64,000 nucleotides of DNA from Salminus brasiliensis. Lineage: Eukaryota; Chordata; Actinopteri; Characiformes; Bryconidae. The position numbers and the translations under genes are program-made. The notes below the pieces were generated by a model. The model had not been told where the DNA came from. It did not search any database and worked only from the letters and a program-made list of their open reading frames with translations. Where the stretch lies: contig NC_132883.1 in assembly GCF_030463535.1 (NCBI RefSeq), positions 30,819,373 to 30,883,372 of the forward strand, in the 5' to 3' direction. This document shows positions 1 to 10,140 of this stretch, in pieces (the first letter of the stretch is position 1; each line of letters starts with the position of its first letter).

Positions 1-504
1 CAGGCGGTTCTCCTGTTGAATTTGGGCTGTTAAATATACGATCTCTAGCCCCTAAAGCGGTCATTTTCAGTGAAGTTCTGACCGCTGTCCAGTCACAGTT
101 CAGGTTCAGTTTATTAATCTTCCTCTTGATCTTCATGCTCTCTTCTGCATCCTGTAATGTGAAGCATCAGAATTACAGTGAAGGAGGATTTCATGCTGTT
201 TGAATATTGAAACATACTGTAACCATCACCACTGAGATCATTGATCACATTCAGGTGATGAAGCCTGTTGTACTCTTTAATGGGGAGCTTTATTTGTGGC
301 TGTGTTTCCCACGTCCTTGGTGAGAGTTCAGAGGCGGTCGCAGTTTCATTCTGAATGCATCGACTCCCCGAGGTTTAGCTGTTGTAGTTACTCACGTGGA
401 AGTGCTCATGGTGGAGTCACCACAGTTTTATGGTTCAGTTCTGTGCACAACCCAAACCTCATTCTGAAGCTAAATGCTCGACAGCTAGTGTTTTATTAAG
501 CTTC
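1..504 (+). repeat. Module tail plus A-type leader, copy 0
   Basis: Bases 1-60 are the common tail that ends in AAATTTGGGCTGTTAAATA elsewhere. About 100-500 is the A leader seen again at 1.64, 7.1, 13.13 and 20.07 kb: an AATGGGGA stretch, then the segment ending CACAACCCAAACCTCA. Its short open frames are not conserved between copies. I see no gene. Confidence 0.6.
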
Positions 505-862
505 TAGATTTCTCCATCTCCCTCCCATTTCCCCCCTAAAGATCTAGAGCATGTAACAGATGATCTGCAGACTGTGCTCCGTTCTAGTCTTAACAATGTT
601 GCTCCAATCAGAATCAAACACATTTGGTAGAAAAAGCACTGTGGTATAATGACCAGACATGTGCTCTGAAACCGGTCACTTGTAGCTGTGAACGTCAATA
701 GAGACACAATTAGAATTTAGACTCGATTGGTATCCTAGTCTTGCTGAATACAAACCAATCTTAATTAAAACAGTCGTCATATTTCTCCTCTCTAATATTC
801 AGTAAGTAAAACTGTCCTAGATTTCTTTTCAGTACAGAAAAATTCCTCTAAATCTGCATGTA
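505..862 (+). mobile_element. L2-clade LINE ORF2 fragment (endonuclease-RT linker)
   Basis: A frame-shifted translation gives DDLQTVLRSSLNNVAPIRIK, then an LWYND...ALK stretch, then YFSSLIFSK and PRFLFST. This order is typical of the linker between endonuclease and reverse transcriptase in fish L2-type LINEs. It has several stops and is dead. It lies directly upstream of an SGNH relic, which is not the usual order if the relic is that LINE's ORF1. Confidence 0.6.
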
Positions 863-1160
863 GACTCAGGGCGGTATTCTCACTGTTGGAGATTCTACTG
901 TGAAACACTTAAAAGTATCGGGCCTGAAGAGTAACTCCACGCTCTCCTGTTTTCTAGGTGCTCATGTCCTGGAGTCTCCAGACGGCTTCCCTCTGCGCTT
1001 TGGCAGCGTGACTCCTTCAATACCATCATTCTCTACTGTTGACCGCCCGATGCAGCAAGGTCCTGAAGGAACACTGCTGCATGCTTCTGGACAGTCTTCG
1101 CCCCCTGCCCACCTACCGAGGAGTGAGCGAGCCGTTTATAATTATAACCTCAGAAAATCT
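863..1160 (+). pseudogene. SGNH/GDSL esterase-like relic, copy 1
   Basis: The sequence reads VGDSTVKHLKVSG from 885, giving an intact block-I G-D-S nucleophile motif. A second piece near 1,090 reads RPLPTYRGVSEPF, the copy closest to the PLPTYRRG motif of LINE-encoded esterases. Frameshifts separate the pieces, and the block-V DxxH end is missing. A product would have been an SGNH-fold hydrolase, but no intact frame remains. Confidence 0.65.
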
Positions 1161-1640
1161 GCTTTAAAAATCTTATTAGAATTAGAATAGAATACTACTG
1201 CTCTTAACGATATTCAGGGATTGTGTTGCTGCTGCCTCCATCCTACGGGTAGGAAAACTGGTAAATGATCATCGACCCAGATTATCAGTGTTATCCTCCT
1301 GATTTCAGTGTGTAAAGCCATTTTCATCTAGATAATGTTTCTGGTCCATCTACAGTTTTTAATCTTAGGTCCGCCTTCCCCTCACTGCATGTTCAGCTTC
1401 TGGGAGAGGGGTCAGAGTAAATGTGTCATTTTCAATGAGGGAAGTCCTCTCCTCTTTCATAGCATCAACCCTCAATGTTGATTTTGTTGAATCTTTTTAA
1501 AGCTCTGTGGTTCATTACAGACCCTGTAGCAGTAGTCGGTGTTGGTCAGTGTCTGATCTCCAATATCTGAATCCGTACGTTAAGTACTGAGGTGCTTTCC
1601 TATCTCTCTTTGGATAGCGTGTACTATCACTCAGTAGCTT
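1161..1640. other. No gene seen; copia sliver at the end
   Basis: Mostly unrecognised sequence. Bases about 1,534-1,620 (TTGGTCAGTGTCTGATCT and onward) match the extreme end of the minus-strand copia module at 47.3 kb. Confidence 0.4.
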
Positions 1641-2250
1641 TTATGATTTCACCTTTCATTTTCAGGAAGTACAGGGACTGCACCTGAGTAATCCTCAGTA
1701 AACGCCAGAGTGTATCTACAACCCTCTTTTGCACACTGGATCTGTAGGAGCAGCTAGGTCAGTATGTACTAGTTCAAGTACTGCTTTTGCTCGAGCATCA
1801 GGTTCTGTTTCTACTCTGAGCAGATTTCTCTTGTCTGCAGACTTCACAGTTCAGTTTATCAATCTTACCCTTGATCTTCATGCTCTCTACTGCATAATGT
1901 GAAACGTCATTACACTGAACAAGGATTTCATGCTCTGAACATTTTCACACATTGTAACCATCACTGTGATCATTGACCACATTCAGGCAATAAAGCCTAT
2001 TGTACTCTTTAATGGGGAACTTGGGACTGTATTTCTGGCTGTTTGTCACGTCCTTGGTGAGAATTCAAAGGCTGTCGCAGTTTCATTCTGAGTGCATCAA
2101 CTCCTCAAGGTTTAGCTATTGCAGTTATTCACACAGAAGTGGTCGCGGCGGCATCACCACAATTCAGTTCAGTTCTATGCACAACCCAAACCTCAGGTTC
2201 TGAAGCTAGTCATTAATAACCTTCCAGAGTACTCTGTCTCACTGACCGTC
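1641..2250 (+). repeat. A-type leader, copy 1
   Basis: Starts near ATTTTCAGGAAGTACAG and runs through CTCGAGCATCAGGTTCTG, AATAAAGCCTATTGTACTC and AATGGGGAACTTGGGA. It ends in TGTCTGTTTACTCTC before the esterase relic. It is nearly identical to 20.09-20.7 kb (offset 18,447) and close to 13.14-13.77 kb. Confidence 0.7.
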
Positions 2251-2880
2251 ATCTGTCTGTTTACTCTCGAGGAACATGGTGATCACGGGGGAACGAGCTC
2301 TCCAGATGTCATCTAGCTTGACCAGCAGATCCAGCTGCTGTTGTAGAGGCAGTCCAAACGCACCAGACGGAAGATGAGGCTGGAGGCTGCATGTGACTCC
2401 TTCAATTAGGCAGTCTTAATTCCAGCACCACCGGAGCAGCGGACACAGAGGGTCGTCATCACCGCTCCCGCATCTGAGAGCCTGGGGGTGTCAGCGTGGC
2501 GGGCAAAAACCGAGGGCTCCTCCCCCACCACAGCCAGGGTTCACCCCTCCTAGCCAATCCGAGGTCCTCAGATTTTCAACTTCATGTGCTTCGTCACAGA
2601 GACTCCTCAGGGCGGTGTTCTCACTGTTGGAGATCTTCTATAAAACACTTAAAGGTATCGACCCTAAAGAGTATCGCCACAATCTCCTGTTTTTCAGGTG
2701 CCGGTGTCCTGGGCGTCACCAATCTGCTTCCCTTTGAGTTGCACCAGCATGACTCGAGGTCCTGAAGGAGCACTGCAGCATGCTTCTGCACACAGTTCGG
2801 AAAAAGACTTTCGCCCCCCTGCTCGCTTCCTGACGAGTGCGCTAGTCGTTTTCCCAGCTCTTCACGCTATGTTTTAAACA
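2251..2880 (+). pseudogene. SGNH esterase-like relic, A subfamily
   Basis: Contains the pre-domain ADPAAVVEAVQT stretch, the proline/serine-rich linker and block I. Block I reads V-G-D-L followed by a stop, because GATTCT has become GATCTT, so the catalytic serine is lost. CRCR-like and CFPGA-like motifs follow, out of frame. It is copied at 20,701-21,310 with the same GDL lesion, so the lesion predates that duplication. Confidence 0.6.
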
Positions 2881-3320
2881 AATTCTGCCAGCCTTGCCTT
2901 AGTCCAGTGTAAGAAATACACTATTTTAACCTGAATTATAATGTTTTAAACACATACATGAGGAGAGTTATCTACAATATTTTACCACCATTCAGTAAAT
3001 ATATTGATAGACAGATGGATCCTCCACCTACTGCTGCTTTAATACTTGTAAAGATTTCATATGAAAGGAGTTCAGTAACAGATATGGTGCCAATTACATT
3101 TTTTATCTGTGGGTTGACATTCAGAACTGTATCTAATAATGACGAGGGAGTTTGTGGACACAAAACTACGTAGCTGCAAATACCTGAAGAAATGAGTTTG
3201 AGGATTAAATTAAATTCAGTTCCAAGTTCAAAAGATTTTTTATCAATAACCTTTTATCAGTAAACAGATTCTTTTAAAACATTTCCTCCTTTTTCTCTCC
3301 AAGATGAAAAGGCCTCATCA
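2881..3320. repeat. Unrecognised module U, copy 1
   Basis: An AT-rich module containing ATTCTGCCAGCCTTGCC, GGACAGATGGATCCTCCACC and TTAATACTTGTAA. It recurs at 9,143-9,600, 21,311-21,770, about 30,420-30,595, 43.11-43.3 kb and 47.7-47.86 kb. A 63-codon minus-strand frame is conserved in two copies but matches nothing I recognise. It often abuts minus-strand copia integrase, so it may be another part of that element. Confidence 0.5.
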
Positions 3321-3665
3321 ATGGTGGCTCTTGAACCTTTTCTGGAGTCTGATCATCACTGCTGGCTGTTGGAATGGGGGGTACACCCCTCTCATTTTGA
3401 GATCATCAGCTTTCATTGACTGGTCAGTCTGGGTTTGCTGTTCTTTAACACACTTTGTGTGAAATTTCACAAGCCTGTGTTTAAGGACTTTCCCTGTGTC
3501 TGGATAGTAGACTAGGTATGATGGACTGTTCTTGTCTGTCCCTACAAAGACACTCTTTCACATTTTGACTCTAGCTTCTATCGGTCCTGTTTATAAGTGT
3601 GGCTCCACATACTCTCCTCTTTGAAAGGTTATGCTTTCTCCCTGTCAAAGTAGAGTTATTGAAGA

Positions 3666-3704
<39 letters not shown>

Positions 3705-3870
3705 CTGCTGAGGTCTCACACCTTATCCCCTGCTTACAGAGCAATGACTGTAAATGTGTTGCTGTGAACTCTGAACCATTATGTGAACAAATACATTTCA
3801 TTGATATGTAGATGAATCGACCAAACATCTATCAGTAGCTTTAACTGTTTCACCCTTAGTTTGTTGTTGA
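3321..3870 (-). mobile_element. Ty1/copia-type integrase fragment
   Basis: The minus strand gives an integrase-core piece (KGETVK..., then a degenerate N-G-S-E-F region). After a microsatellite come the C-terminal integrase motifs around a G-x-D-K-N-S-P-S-Y-L-V-Y-Y-P segment and KHRLVKF. This order is typical of the Ty1/copia integrase C-terminal region. Stops and frameshifts are present, and no LTRs or reverse transcriptase are seen here. Confidence 0.6.
3668..3703. repeat. (TA)18 microsatellite
   Basis: A pure TA run interrupting the copia fragment. The same site holds only a few TA units at 22.18 kb and none at 17.46 kb, so it expanded here. Confidence 0.95.
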
Positions 3871-4640
3871 AGTTCACAGCCTGCATCTGAGTAATCCTCA
3901 GTAAATGTCTGAGTGGACCTACAACCCTGGATCTGTCCTAAAGCTCCTTAAATTAGTAACCTCATTTAATATTCACGAAGCTTCAGCCGCATTGGTCAGT
4001 ATATAATGCGTAGTCTCAGATAATTAGGAGCCTCCGCTGTAAAGCAGCAGCGTGGTCTTGCAGCAGTGTGCAGGACAAACGAGCCGGTGTGACCGAGCTC
4101 TGTAGCTCTGTGATACAAACTAAGCTGCTGTTCATTTAGTTTGGGAATGGCTTAGTTCTGTTGCTATGCTAGCTTTCTCCTTAGCAATGTAGCTTCAGTT
4201 TTTACTTATGTATTACTGAATCTTCATGGATTATTTTTTCACATGTTTCACTCTTCTGAGCTGTTTTAGGTTAGTATGGATGGTGTAATTCTGTGGATTT
4301 GTGCAAAATTTGTGTTCTTTGTCAACGTCCTGGTGTTTATTGAACTACTGCTCAGAGGCTGTTGCTATTCCTCTCTTCGTCCTTGTGGGGGCGCTAAAAC
4401 CCCATAGGTTAACCTGTGAAAACGGTCAGAGGCAGGTTAAAGCTGGTGTCTTGCTAGAAGCTCTGAGTGGTAATTATTAGCTTTGTTTCTCCTGCCTGTT
4501 GAGCGTATACACATCTCTCTTTGAATGAAGTCATTTAGTAGCACTATGATATAGACCTGGAACCTTTCTGAACTTCACCCCCCCCCTTACTGAATCTATA
4601 GGTCCAGCCAGGTCAATCTGTACTGCTTTTGGCGATTGCG
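3871..4640 (+). repeat. C-type leader, copy 1
   Basis: Runs from CCTGCATCTGAGTAATCC through TATATAATGCG, AGGAGCCTCCGCTG, TTGTGGGGGCGCTAAAACC and ACATCTCTCTTTGAATG, to a poly-C tract and TACTGAATCTATAGG. Recurs at 6.1, 14.0, 22.36, 28.34 and 41.04 kb. In this copy the GTAAGC donor-like site is changed to CTAAGC. Confidence 0.65.
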
Positions 4641-5265
4641 GAGGAACAAGCTCTCCAGATGCTCTGCAGGGAGGTCGTCAAGCCTGACCGACTGATCCAG
4701 CTGCTGTTGTAGAGGCAGTCCAAACTCCACCCACGGAAGACGAGGCTGGAAGCTGCCTGTGACTCCTCCAACACGACCGTTTTAACTGCAGCACTATCGG
4801 TGCGGCAACTCCTCAGGTCGGTGTTTTCACTGTTGGAGATTCTTCTGTAAAAAAAGTATCGACCCTAAAGAGTAATGCCGCGGTCTTCTGTTTTCCAGGT
4901 GACCATGTCCTGGACGTCACCAGGTGACTTTGGCACCATCGTTCTCCACTATTCTCCTCCTTATGCAGCGTGGCCCTGAAGAAGCACTGCCGTACGCTTC
5001 TGGACACTGTTTGGAAAAAGCCAGACACCAGGATCATAGTCCTCTGCCCCCTGCCCACTTACCGACGAGTGAGCGAGATGTTTCCAGCTCTTCTCATTCC
5101 ACTGCTGGCTGCGGGACAGGTCCATCTGTGCTGACCGTAGAGAACCAGGAGAGCTTTCGACTGCGTCCTGTCCTCTAACACAGAGATGAGCTTCACCTGA
5201 GCCTTTTGGGGTCCATCGTTCTCTCCGCTAACTTCAAGAAGGTGCCAGGCCAGGACTGACTGACC
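4641..5265 (+). pseudogene. SGNH esterase-like relic, C subfamily
   Basis: Frames give an EEQALQMLCREVVK start, V-G-D-S-S in block I, then VLDV, ALKKHCRTLLDT, RIIVLCPLPTYRRVSEMF and an H-R-D-E-L-H block V. All the expected esterase blocks are present in order. Frameshifts separate them, and six bases after GDSS are lost. The RIIV-to-YRRVSE stretch is the best preserved in the window. Confidence 0.7.
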
Positions 5266-5570
5266 CTTCCCAGTCACACTGTCAGGTTAGTGAACTGTGT
5301 AGTTGGTGATTTAGTGATTTACATAATTTACCTGTTCCACCCATTTATTGTCACTTGTATTGTCACTTGTATTATTGTTGCTTGTATTAAAAAGTAATAT
5401 ATCAGTGTCACACATAGTATTTCAGGCACATCCTGCAGTATCGAGACTGTCATGGTTTGTAATTGTAACTTTGGAAAATCTGCTTTAAAAATCTTATTAG
5501 AATTTATATGAATTCTTCCATCTTTGCGAGTACAAGCAGTTCTACTGTTAAATTTGGGCTGTTAAATATA
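5266..5570 (+). repeat. Module 3' tail
   Basis: Follows the esterase stop. It contains CCATTTATT, GCTTGTATTAAAAAGTAAT (an ATTAAA polyadenylation-type hexamer) and AAATTTGGGCTGTTAAATA. The same tail follows relics at 8.24, 14.66, 29.35, 33.42, 42.06, 46.1 and 55.68 kb. Confidence 0.6.
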
Positions 5571-5819
5571 CACTGGGGCAAAAAAGTATTTAGTCAGCCA
5601 CTGATTGTGCTTATTGTGAAGTTCTCCCACTGAGAAAGATAAGAGGTCTGTATTTTTTATCATAGGTACACTTCAACTATGAGAGAGCAAATGAGGGGGG
5701 GGAAAAGCCAGGAAACACAGTGTAGGATTTTTAAAGAATTTATTTGTAAATTATGGTGGAAAATAAGTATTTGGTCACCCACAAACAAGCAAGATTTCTG
5801 TCTCTCACAGACCTGCAGC
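5571..5819 (+). mobile_element. Tc1/mariner family A, 5' end only
   Basis: Begins right after a TA with a CAGTGGGGCAAAAAAGTATT-like inverted-repeat start (here CACTGGGG), and continues through the GTATTTGGTCACCCACAAAC internal repeat to ACAGACCTGCAG. No transposase coding remains. The right edge is an abrupt switch to module R sequence. Confidence 0.85.
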
Positions 5820-6100
5820 ACTGGTTTTATAGTCTCCATACATTGCCCCCTGAATTTACTAGGAAGTGACTTATTGGGAGCTTTCAGTCTAAACCTACAA
5901 TGTACAGATTCAGAGGCAGGTTAAAGCTGGTGTCTTGCTAGAAGCTCTGAGTGGTATGATGGACTGTTCTTGTCGTACCTACAAAGACTCCCTTTCACAT
6001 TTTGACTCTAGCTTCTATCTGTCATGTTTGTAAGTGTAGCATGCTGCTCCACATACTCTCCTCTTTGAAAGGTTATGCTTTCTCTCTGTCGGCGTAGTTT
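5820..6100 (-). mobile_element. Module-R piece and short copia integrase piece
   Basis: Bases 5,821-5,915 match the module containing GACTTATTGGGAGCTTTCAG. About 5,954-6,100 is a 150-base minus-strand copia integrase C-terminal sliver, matching 17.3-17.45 kb. Confidence 0.5.
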
Positions 6101-6870
6101 AGCCTTAGTTTTCAGGAAGTTCAGACTGCATCTGAGTAATCCTCAGTAAATGTCTGAGTGGATCTCCAACCCTGGATCTGTTGAAAAGCTCCTTTAATTA
6201 GTAACCTCATTTAATATTCACCAAGCTTCAACCACATTGGTCAGTATATAATGCATAGTCTCAGCCAATCAGGAGCCTCCGCTGTAGAGCAGCAGCGTGG
6301 TCTTGTAGCAGTGTGCAGGGCGAACGAGCCGGTGTGACCGAGCTCTGTAGCTCCTCTGGAAGACTGAACTTTAGAAATTGCTCAAGCTGTGTGACTGTGG
6401 GTGCCTTTCATTTAGAGTCTGTGACACAAAGTAAGCTGCTAGTTTGGGAATGGCTTAGTTCTGTTGCTGTGCTAGCTTTCTCCTTAGCAACGTAGCTTCA
6501 GTGTTTACCTATGTATTACTGAATCTTCATGGTTTGCTGTTGTTTCTTCACATGTTTCACTCTTCTGAGCTGTTTAAGGTTAGTATGGATGGTGTAATTC
6601 TGTGCATATTTGCTATATTTGTGTTCTTGGTCAAGGTCCTGGTGTTTATTGAACTACTGCTCAGAGGCTATTGCTATTCCCCTTTTTGTCCTTGTGGACA
6701 AACCCCATAGTTTAGGCTGTGGAAACGGTCAGAGGCATGTTAAAGCTGGTGTCTTGCTAGAAGCTCTGAGTGGTAATTATTAGTTGAGTTAGTATGTTGA
6801 GCGTATACACATCTCTCTTTGAATGAAGTCATTTAGTAGCACTACGATATAGACCTGGAACCTTTCCTAA
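6101..6870 (+). repeat. C-type leader, copy 2
   Basis: Same module as at 3,871. It has an extra exon-like stretch, AAATTGCTCAAGCTGTGTGA to GTGACACAAAGTAAGC, shared with the X-unit promoter segments. It keeps the GTAAGC donor-like site near 6,430. Confidence 0.6.
6236..6270 (+). promoter_or_regulatory. TATA/CCAAT-like cluster in C leader
   Basis: An inverted CCAAT (ATTGG, 6,236-6,240), a TATATAA-like stretch from 6,245 and a forward CCAAT at 6,265-6,269 sit within 35 bases. The cluster is retained at 14.15 and 22.48 kb, and without the forward CCAAT at 4.0 kb. The spacing is not that of a standard promoter, so this is only a candidate. Confidence 0.25.
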
Positions 6871-7458
6871 CTTTTATTTAATATTGTGCATGTATTCTGT
6901 TTATTTCAGAGTCTTTATTCTTCAGCCTGTCCTCAGTTCTTCCTCATTCACTTATTCATCATTCACCCATAACGCTGTCATTTCTAATGCCCAGTGCTCC
7001 ATGCTTCAGCCTCTTTGTAAACCCAGTCTCATTCAATACAACAAGAACTAGTACATACTGACCTAGCTGGTCCTAGATGTAGTACTACTTTTGCTCGAGC
7101 ATCAGGTTCTGTTTCTACTCTGAGCAGATTTCACAGTTCAGTTTATCAATCTTACCCTTGATCTTCATGCTCTCTCCTGCATAATGTGAAACATCATAAT
7201 TACAGTGAACAAGGATTTCATGCTGTTTTTATATTGTAACACACTGCAACCATCACCACTGTGATCATTGACCACATTCAGGTAATAAAGCCTATTGTAC
7301 TCTTTAATGGGGAACTTGGTACCATTTCTGTGGCCTTGTCTTCTTTTTATTAGCTTTGTCTTCTTTATCTTAGCCAGTTGTTGTGATCCTTGTTCTCTGC
7401 TGCCTGTTACTGTACAGTACTGTCTTACTAACTGTGTTTCTGTCTGTGTTTTTACTCA
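6871..7458 (+). repeat. A-type leader with inverted segment and acceptor-like end
   Basis: The A leader follows about 170 unrecognised bases. Bases 7,045-7,078 are inverted relative to other A leaders. The leader ends in a pyrimidine-rich TGTGTTTTTACTCAG immediately before the longest clean frame of the esterase relic, which looks like a splice acceptor. Confidence 0.55.
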
Positions 7459-8236
7459 GATGCGACCACGGAGGAACGAGCTCTCCAGCAGGTCGTCAAG
7501 CTTTGTACGGCAGATCCAGCTGCTTTTGTAGAAGATGTCCAAACTCCACCGACGGAAGACGAGGCTGGAGGCAGGCGGTGACTCCTCCAACGCCGTCGTC
7601 TTAATTCCAGCACTACCGGTGCGGCGGACACCGGGTCATCGTCTCCCCTCCCGCACCTGAGAGGGTCTGGGAGTGTCAGCGTGGCTTGGAAAAGCAGAGG
7701 GCTCCTCCACCACCACAGCCGGTTTTTGCCTCTGCTAACTGTTCGAGTTCCTCAGCTCTTCACCTGCTCCGGCACCGAGGACGACTCCTCAGGGTAGTGT
7801 TCTCACTGTTGGAGATTCTTCTGTAAAACACTGAAAAGTATCAACCCTAAAGAGTAATGCCACGGTCTTCTGTTTTCCAGGTGCCCGTGTCCTGGACATC
7901 ACCAGGTGGCTTTGGCACCATCGTTCTCCACTATTCTTCGTCCTGATGCAGCGTGGCCCTGAAGAAGCACTGCTGTACGCTTCTGCACATTGTTTGGGGG
8001 GAAAAAAGACAGACACCAGAATCATCGTCTTCCACCCCCTGACCACATGACGACTGAGCGAGCAAGCCGTTTCCTCAGCTCTTCTCACTCCACTGCTGGC
8101 TGCGGGACAGGTCCGTCTGCACTGACTATGTAGAGAACTGCGTCCGGTCCTCTAACACAGAGATGAGCTTCACCTGAGCCGCCTGGGGTCCATCATTCTC
8201 TCCGGAAACATCAAGCAGGTGCCAGGACAGGACTGA
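7459..8236 (+). pseudogene. SGNH/GDSL esterase-like relic, most complete copy
   Basis: A clean 40-codon frame from 7,459 (DATTEERALQQVVKL..., then ADPAAFVEDVQTPPTEDE) ends at TGA. A proline/serine-rich linker follows. Block I (V-G-D-S-S-V-K-H, GDS at 7,811-7,819) continues in one frame, with one stop, through KSNATVFCFPGARVLDI. After frameshifts come ALKKHCCTLL, TDTRIIVFHPLTT and block V H-R-D-E-L-H (8,156-8,173), with a terminal TGA at 8,234. The G-D-S and D-x-x-H spacing of about 115 codons fits an SGNH hydrolase. It could derive from LINE ORF1 or from a lost gene. It is clearly broken. Confidence 0.75.
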
Positions 8237-8467
8237 CTGACCTGCCAACTATGCAGTTCACCAACCTGACAGTGTGACTGGGAAGGGTAAGTGATTTACT
8301 TGATTCCACTCATTTATTCTGTCACTTTTCTGCTTGTATTAAAAAGTAATAGATCAGTGTCACTCATAGTGTTTCAGACAAATCCTGCAGTATTGAGACT
8401 GTCTGTACCCCGCATGGCTTAATTGTAACGTCGGAAAATGTTTTATAAATCTTATTAGAATTTATAT
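8237..8467 (+). repeat. Module 3' tail with ATTAAA
   Basis: Common tail. ATTAAA at about 8,338 lies roughly 100 bases past the esterase stop, a normal distance for a poly(A) signal in a short 3' UTR. Confidence 0.5.
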
Positions 8468-9142
8468 AAATTCCTCCATCTTTCCGTAACTTCTTTAAGA
8501 AGCTCTTCTGTCCTCTACTCGTTACCTGTATTAATGGAACCTGTTTGACCTCGTTATCTGTATAAAACTCTAAAACTCTAAACTCTGAAAATACAGGTAA
8601 TTTAGGGGAAGACTGGATTGGCTGTTTGAAGGCGTCATTTTTAGACAAAACCAAAACGTGTGCCTGTGTTGATTGTTTGACATCTTTTGTAGAAGATGTC
8701 CAAACTCCACCGACGGAAGACGAGGCTGGAGGCAGGCTGTGACTCCTCCAACGCCGTCGTCTTAATTCCAGCACTACCGGTGCGGCGGACACCGGGTCAT
8801 CGTCTCCCCTCCCGCACCTGAGAGGGTCTGGGAGTGTCAGCGTGGCTTGGAAAATTCCTCCATCTTTCCGTAACTTCTTTAAGAAGCTCTTCTGTCCTCT
8901 ACTCGTTACCTGTATTAATGGAACCTGTTTGACCTCGTTATCTGTATAAAACTCTAAAACTCTAAACTCTGAAAATACAGGTAATTATACAGATAACTGT
9001 TTGACCTCGTTATCTGTATAAAACTCTAAAACTCTAAACTCTGAAAATACAGGTAATTTAGGGGAAGACTGGATTGGCTGTTTGAAGGCGTCATTTTTAG
9101 ACAAAACCAAAACGTGTGCCTGTGTTGATTGTTTGACATCTA
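8468..9142. repeat. Templated tandem duplication
   Basis: About 8,468-8,683 is repeated at 8,852-9,142. Between the two copies lies a 171-base copy (8,684-8,854) of the esterase segment 7,523-7,693, with one mismatch. Inside the second copy, 8,926-8,986 is repeated at 8,998-9,058 around an 11-base filler (8,987-8,997) that is the reverse complement of GTTATCTGTAT. The base sequence includes a Tc1 family-A internal piece. Confidence 0.9.
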
Positions 9143-9600
9143 TCACACATTAGATTCATGTTTTAAACAAATTCTGCCAGCCTTGCCTCTCCAGTGTAAG
9201 AAATGCACTATTTTAAACTGAATTATAATGTGTTTAAACATATAGATGAGGAGAGTTATCTACAATATTTTACCACCATTAAGTAAATATATTGATGGAC
9301 AGATGGATCCTCCACCTACTGCTGCTTTAATACTTGTAACAATTTCATATGAAATGAGTTCCTGTAACTGATATGGTGCCAATTACATTTTTTATCTCTA
9401 GGTTGACATTCAGAACTGTATCTAATAATGACGAGGACGTTTGTGGACACAAAACTATGCAGCTGCAAATACCTGAAAAAATGAGCTTGAAGATTAAATT
9501 CAGTTCCAAGTTCAAAACCTTTTATCAATAAACAGATCCTTTAAGACATTTCCTCCTTTTTCTCTCCAAGATGAAAAGGCCTCATCAATGGTAGAGGGAG
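9143..9600. repeat. Unrecognised module U, copy 2
   Basis: Same module as at 2,881, ending at GATGAAAAGGCCTCATCAATGG. No gene. Confidence 0.5.
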
Positions 9601-9791
9601 TGAACGTTGTTGTTCATCAGGCTGTATGTAGATAATTCATTTAGTGAAAAGGCTCTTCCAAACTGCAGCCAGATTTTCAGGCACTGTATCACAGTCTGGT
9701 TTAGTGAACAGCTAGACGAAGATTCTGGTATGGGTAGTTTTGAGTAGAGCAACACGTGTAACGTGCAGAACAGCCCTGATGTTCGAAGCCC

Positions 9792-9831
<40 letters not shown>

Positions 9832-9860
9832 GCGAAAATCTGGTTTCAATAAGCAGCTGT
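9601..9860. other. Unrecognised sequence with (AAT)n
   Basis: No gene seen. A pure AAT microsatellite of about 13 units occupies 9,792-9,832. Confidence 0.6.
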
Positions 9861-10028
9861 AGGGGGCAGTGGTGGCTTAGCGGTTAGAGCTCCAGGCAAT
9901 TGATGACAGGGTTGAAGGTGAGATGCCTATGCTCTGCAAACTGCCACTCTTGAGCAAGACCTTCACCTTCTTTTGTGAGCGCTGCAGCAATGGCTGCTCA
10001 CTGCTCCAGGTACATGTGCTCACTTTTC

Positions 10029-10078
<50 letters not shown>

Positions 10079-10140
10079 CACTGCACAGCTGTGTTATGGG
10101 GGGGTGAAGACAAATTCCATCCGTGTCTCAAAAAATGGTG
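9861..10140 (+). mobile_element. tRNA-derived SINE with (TG)n
   Basis: Starts AGGGGGCAGTGGTGGCTTAG. TGGCTTAGCGG (9,873-9,883) matches a Pol III A box. A degenerate B box lies near GGTTGAAGGTGAGATGCC. The body ATGGCTGCTCACTGCTCC is typical of a common fish SINE. A (TG)23 run (10,031-10,077) fills the middle of the tail. Confidence 0.75.

Noticed and set aside
3321-3870. Intact copia retrotransposon
   Set aside because: Only integrase fragments were seen. No paired LTRs, protease, RT or RNase H could be found, and frames are broken.
5571-5819. Functional autonomous Tc1 transposon
   Set aside because: Every Tc1 piece in the window lacks a complete transposase or one terminal repeat.
8364-8792. 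142-codon minus-strand open frame
   Set aside because: It spans the junction of the templated insertion and reads antisense to a known relic. No conservation outside this locus.
9861-9950. A tRNA gene from the A-box-like sequence
   Set aside because: No cloverleaf, poor B box, and the body is SINE sequence.
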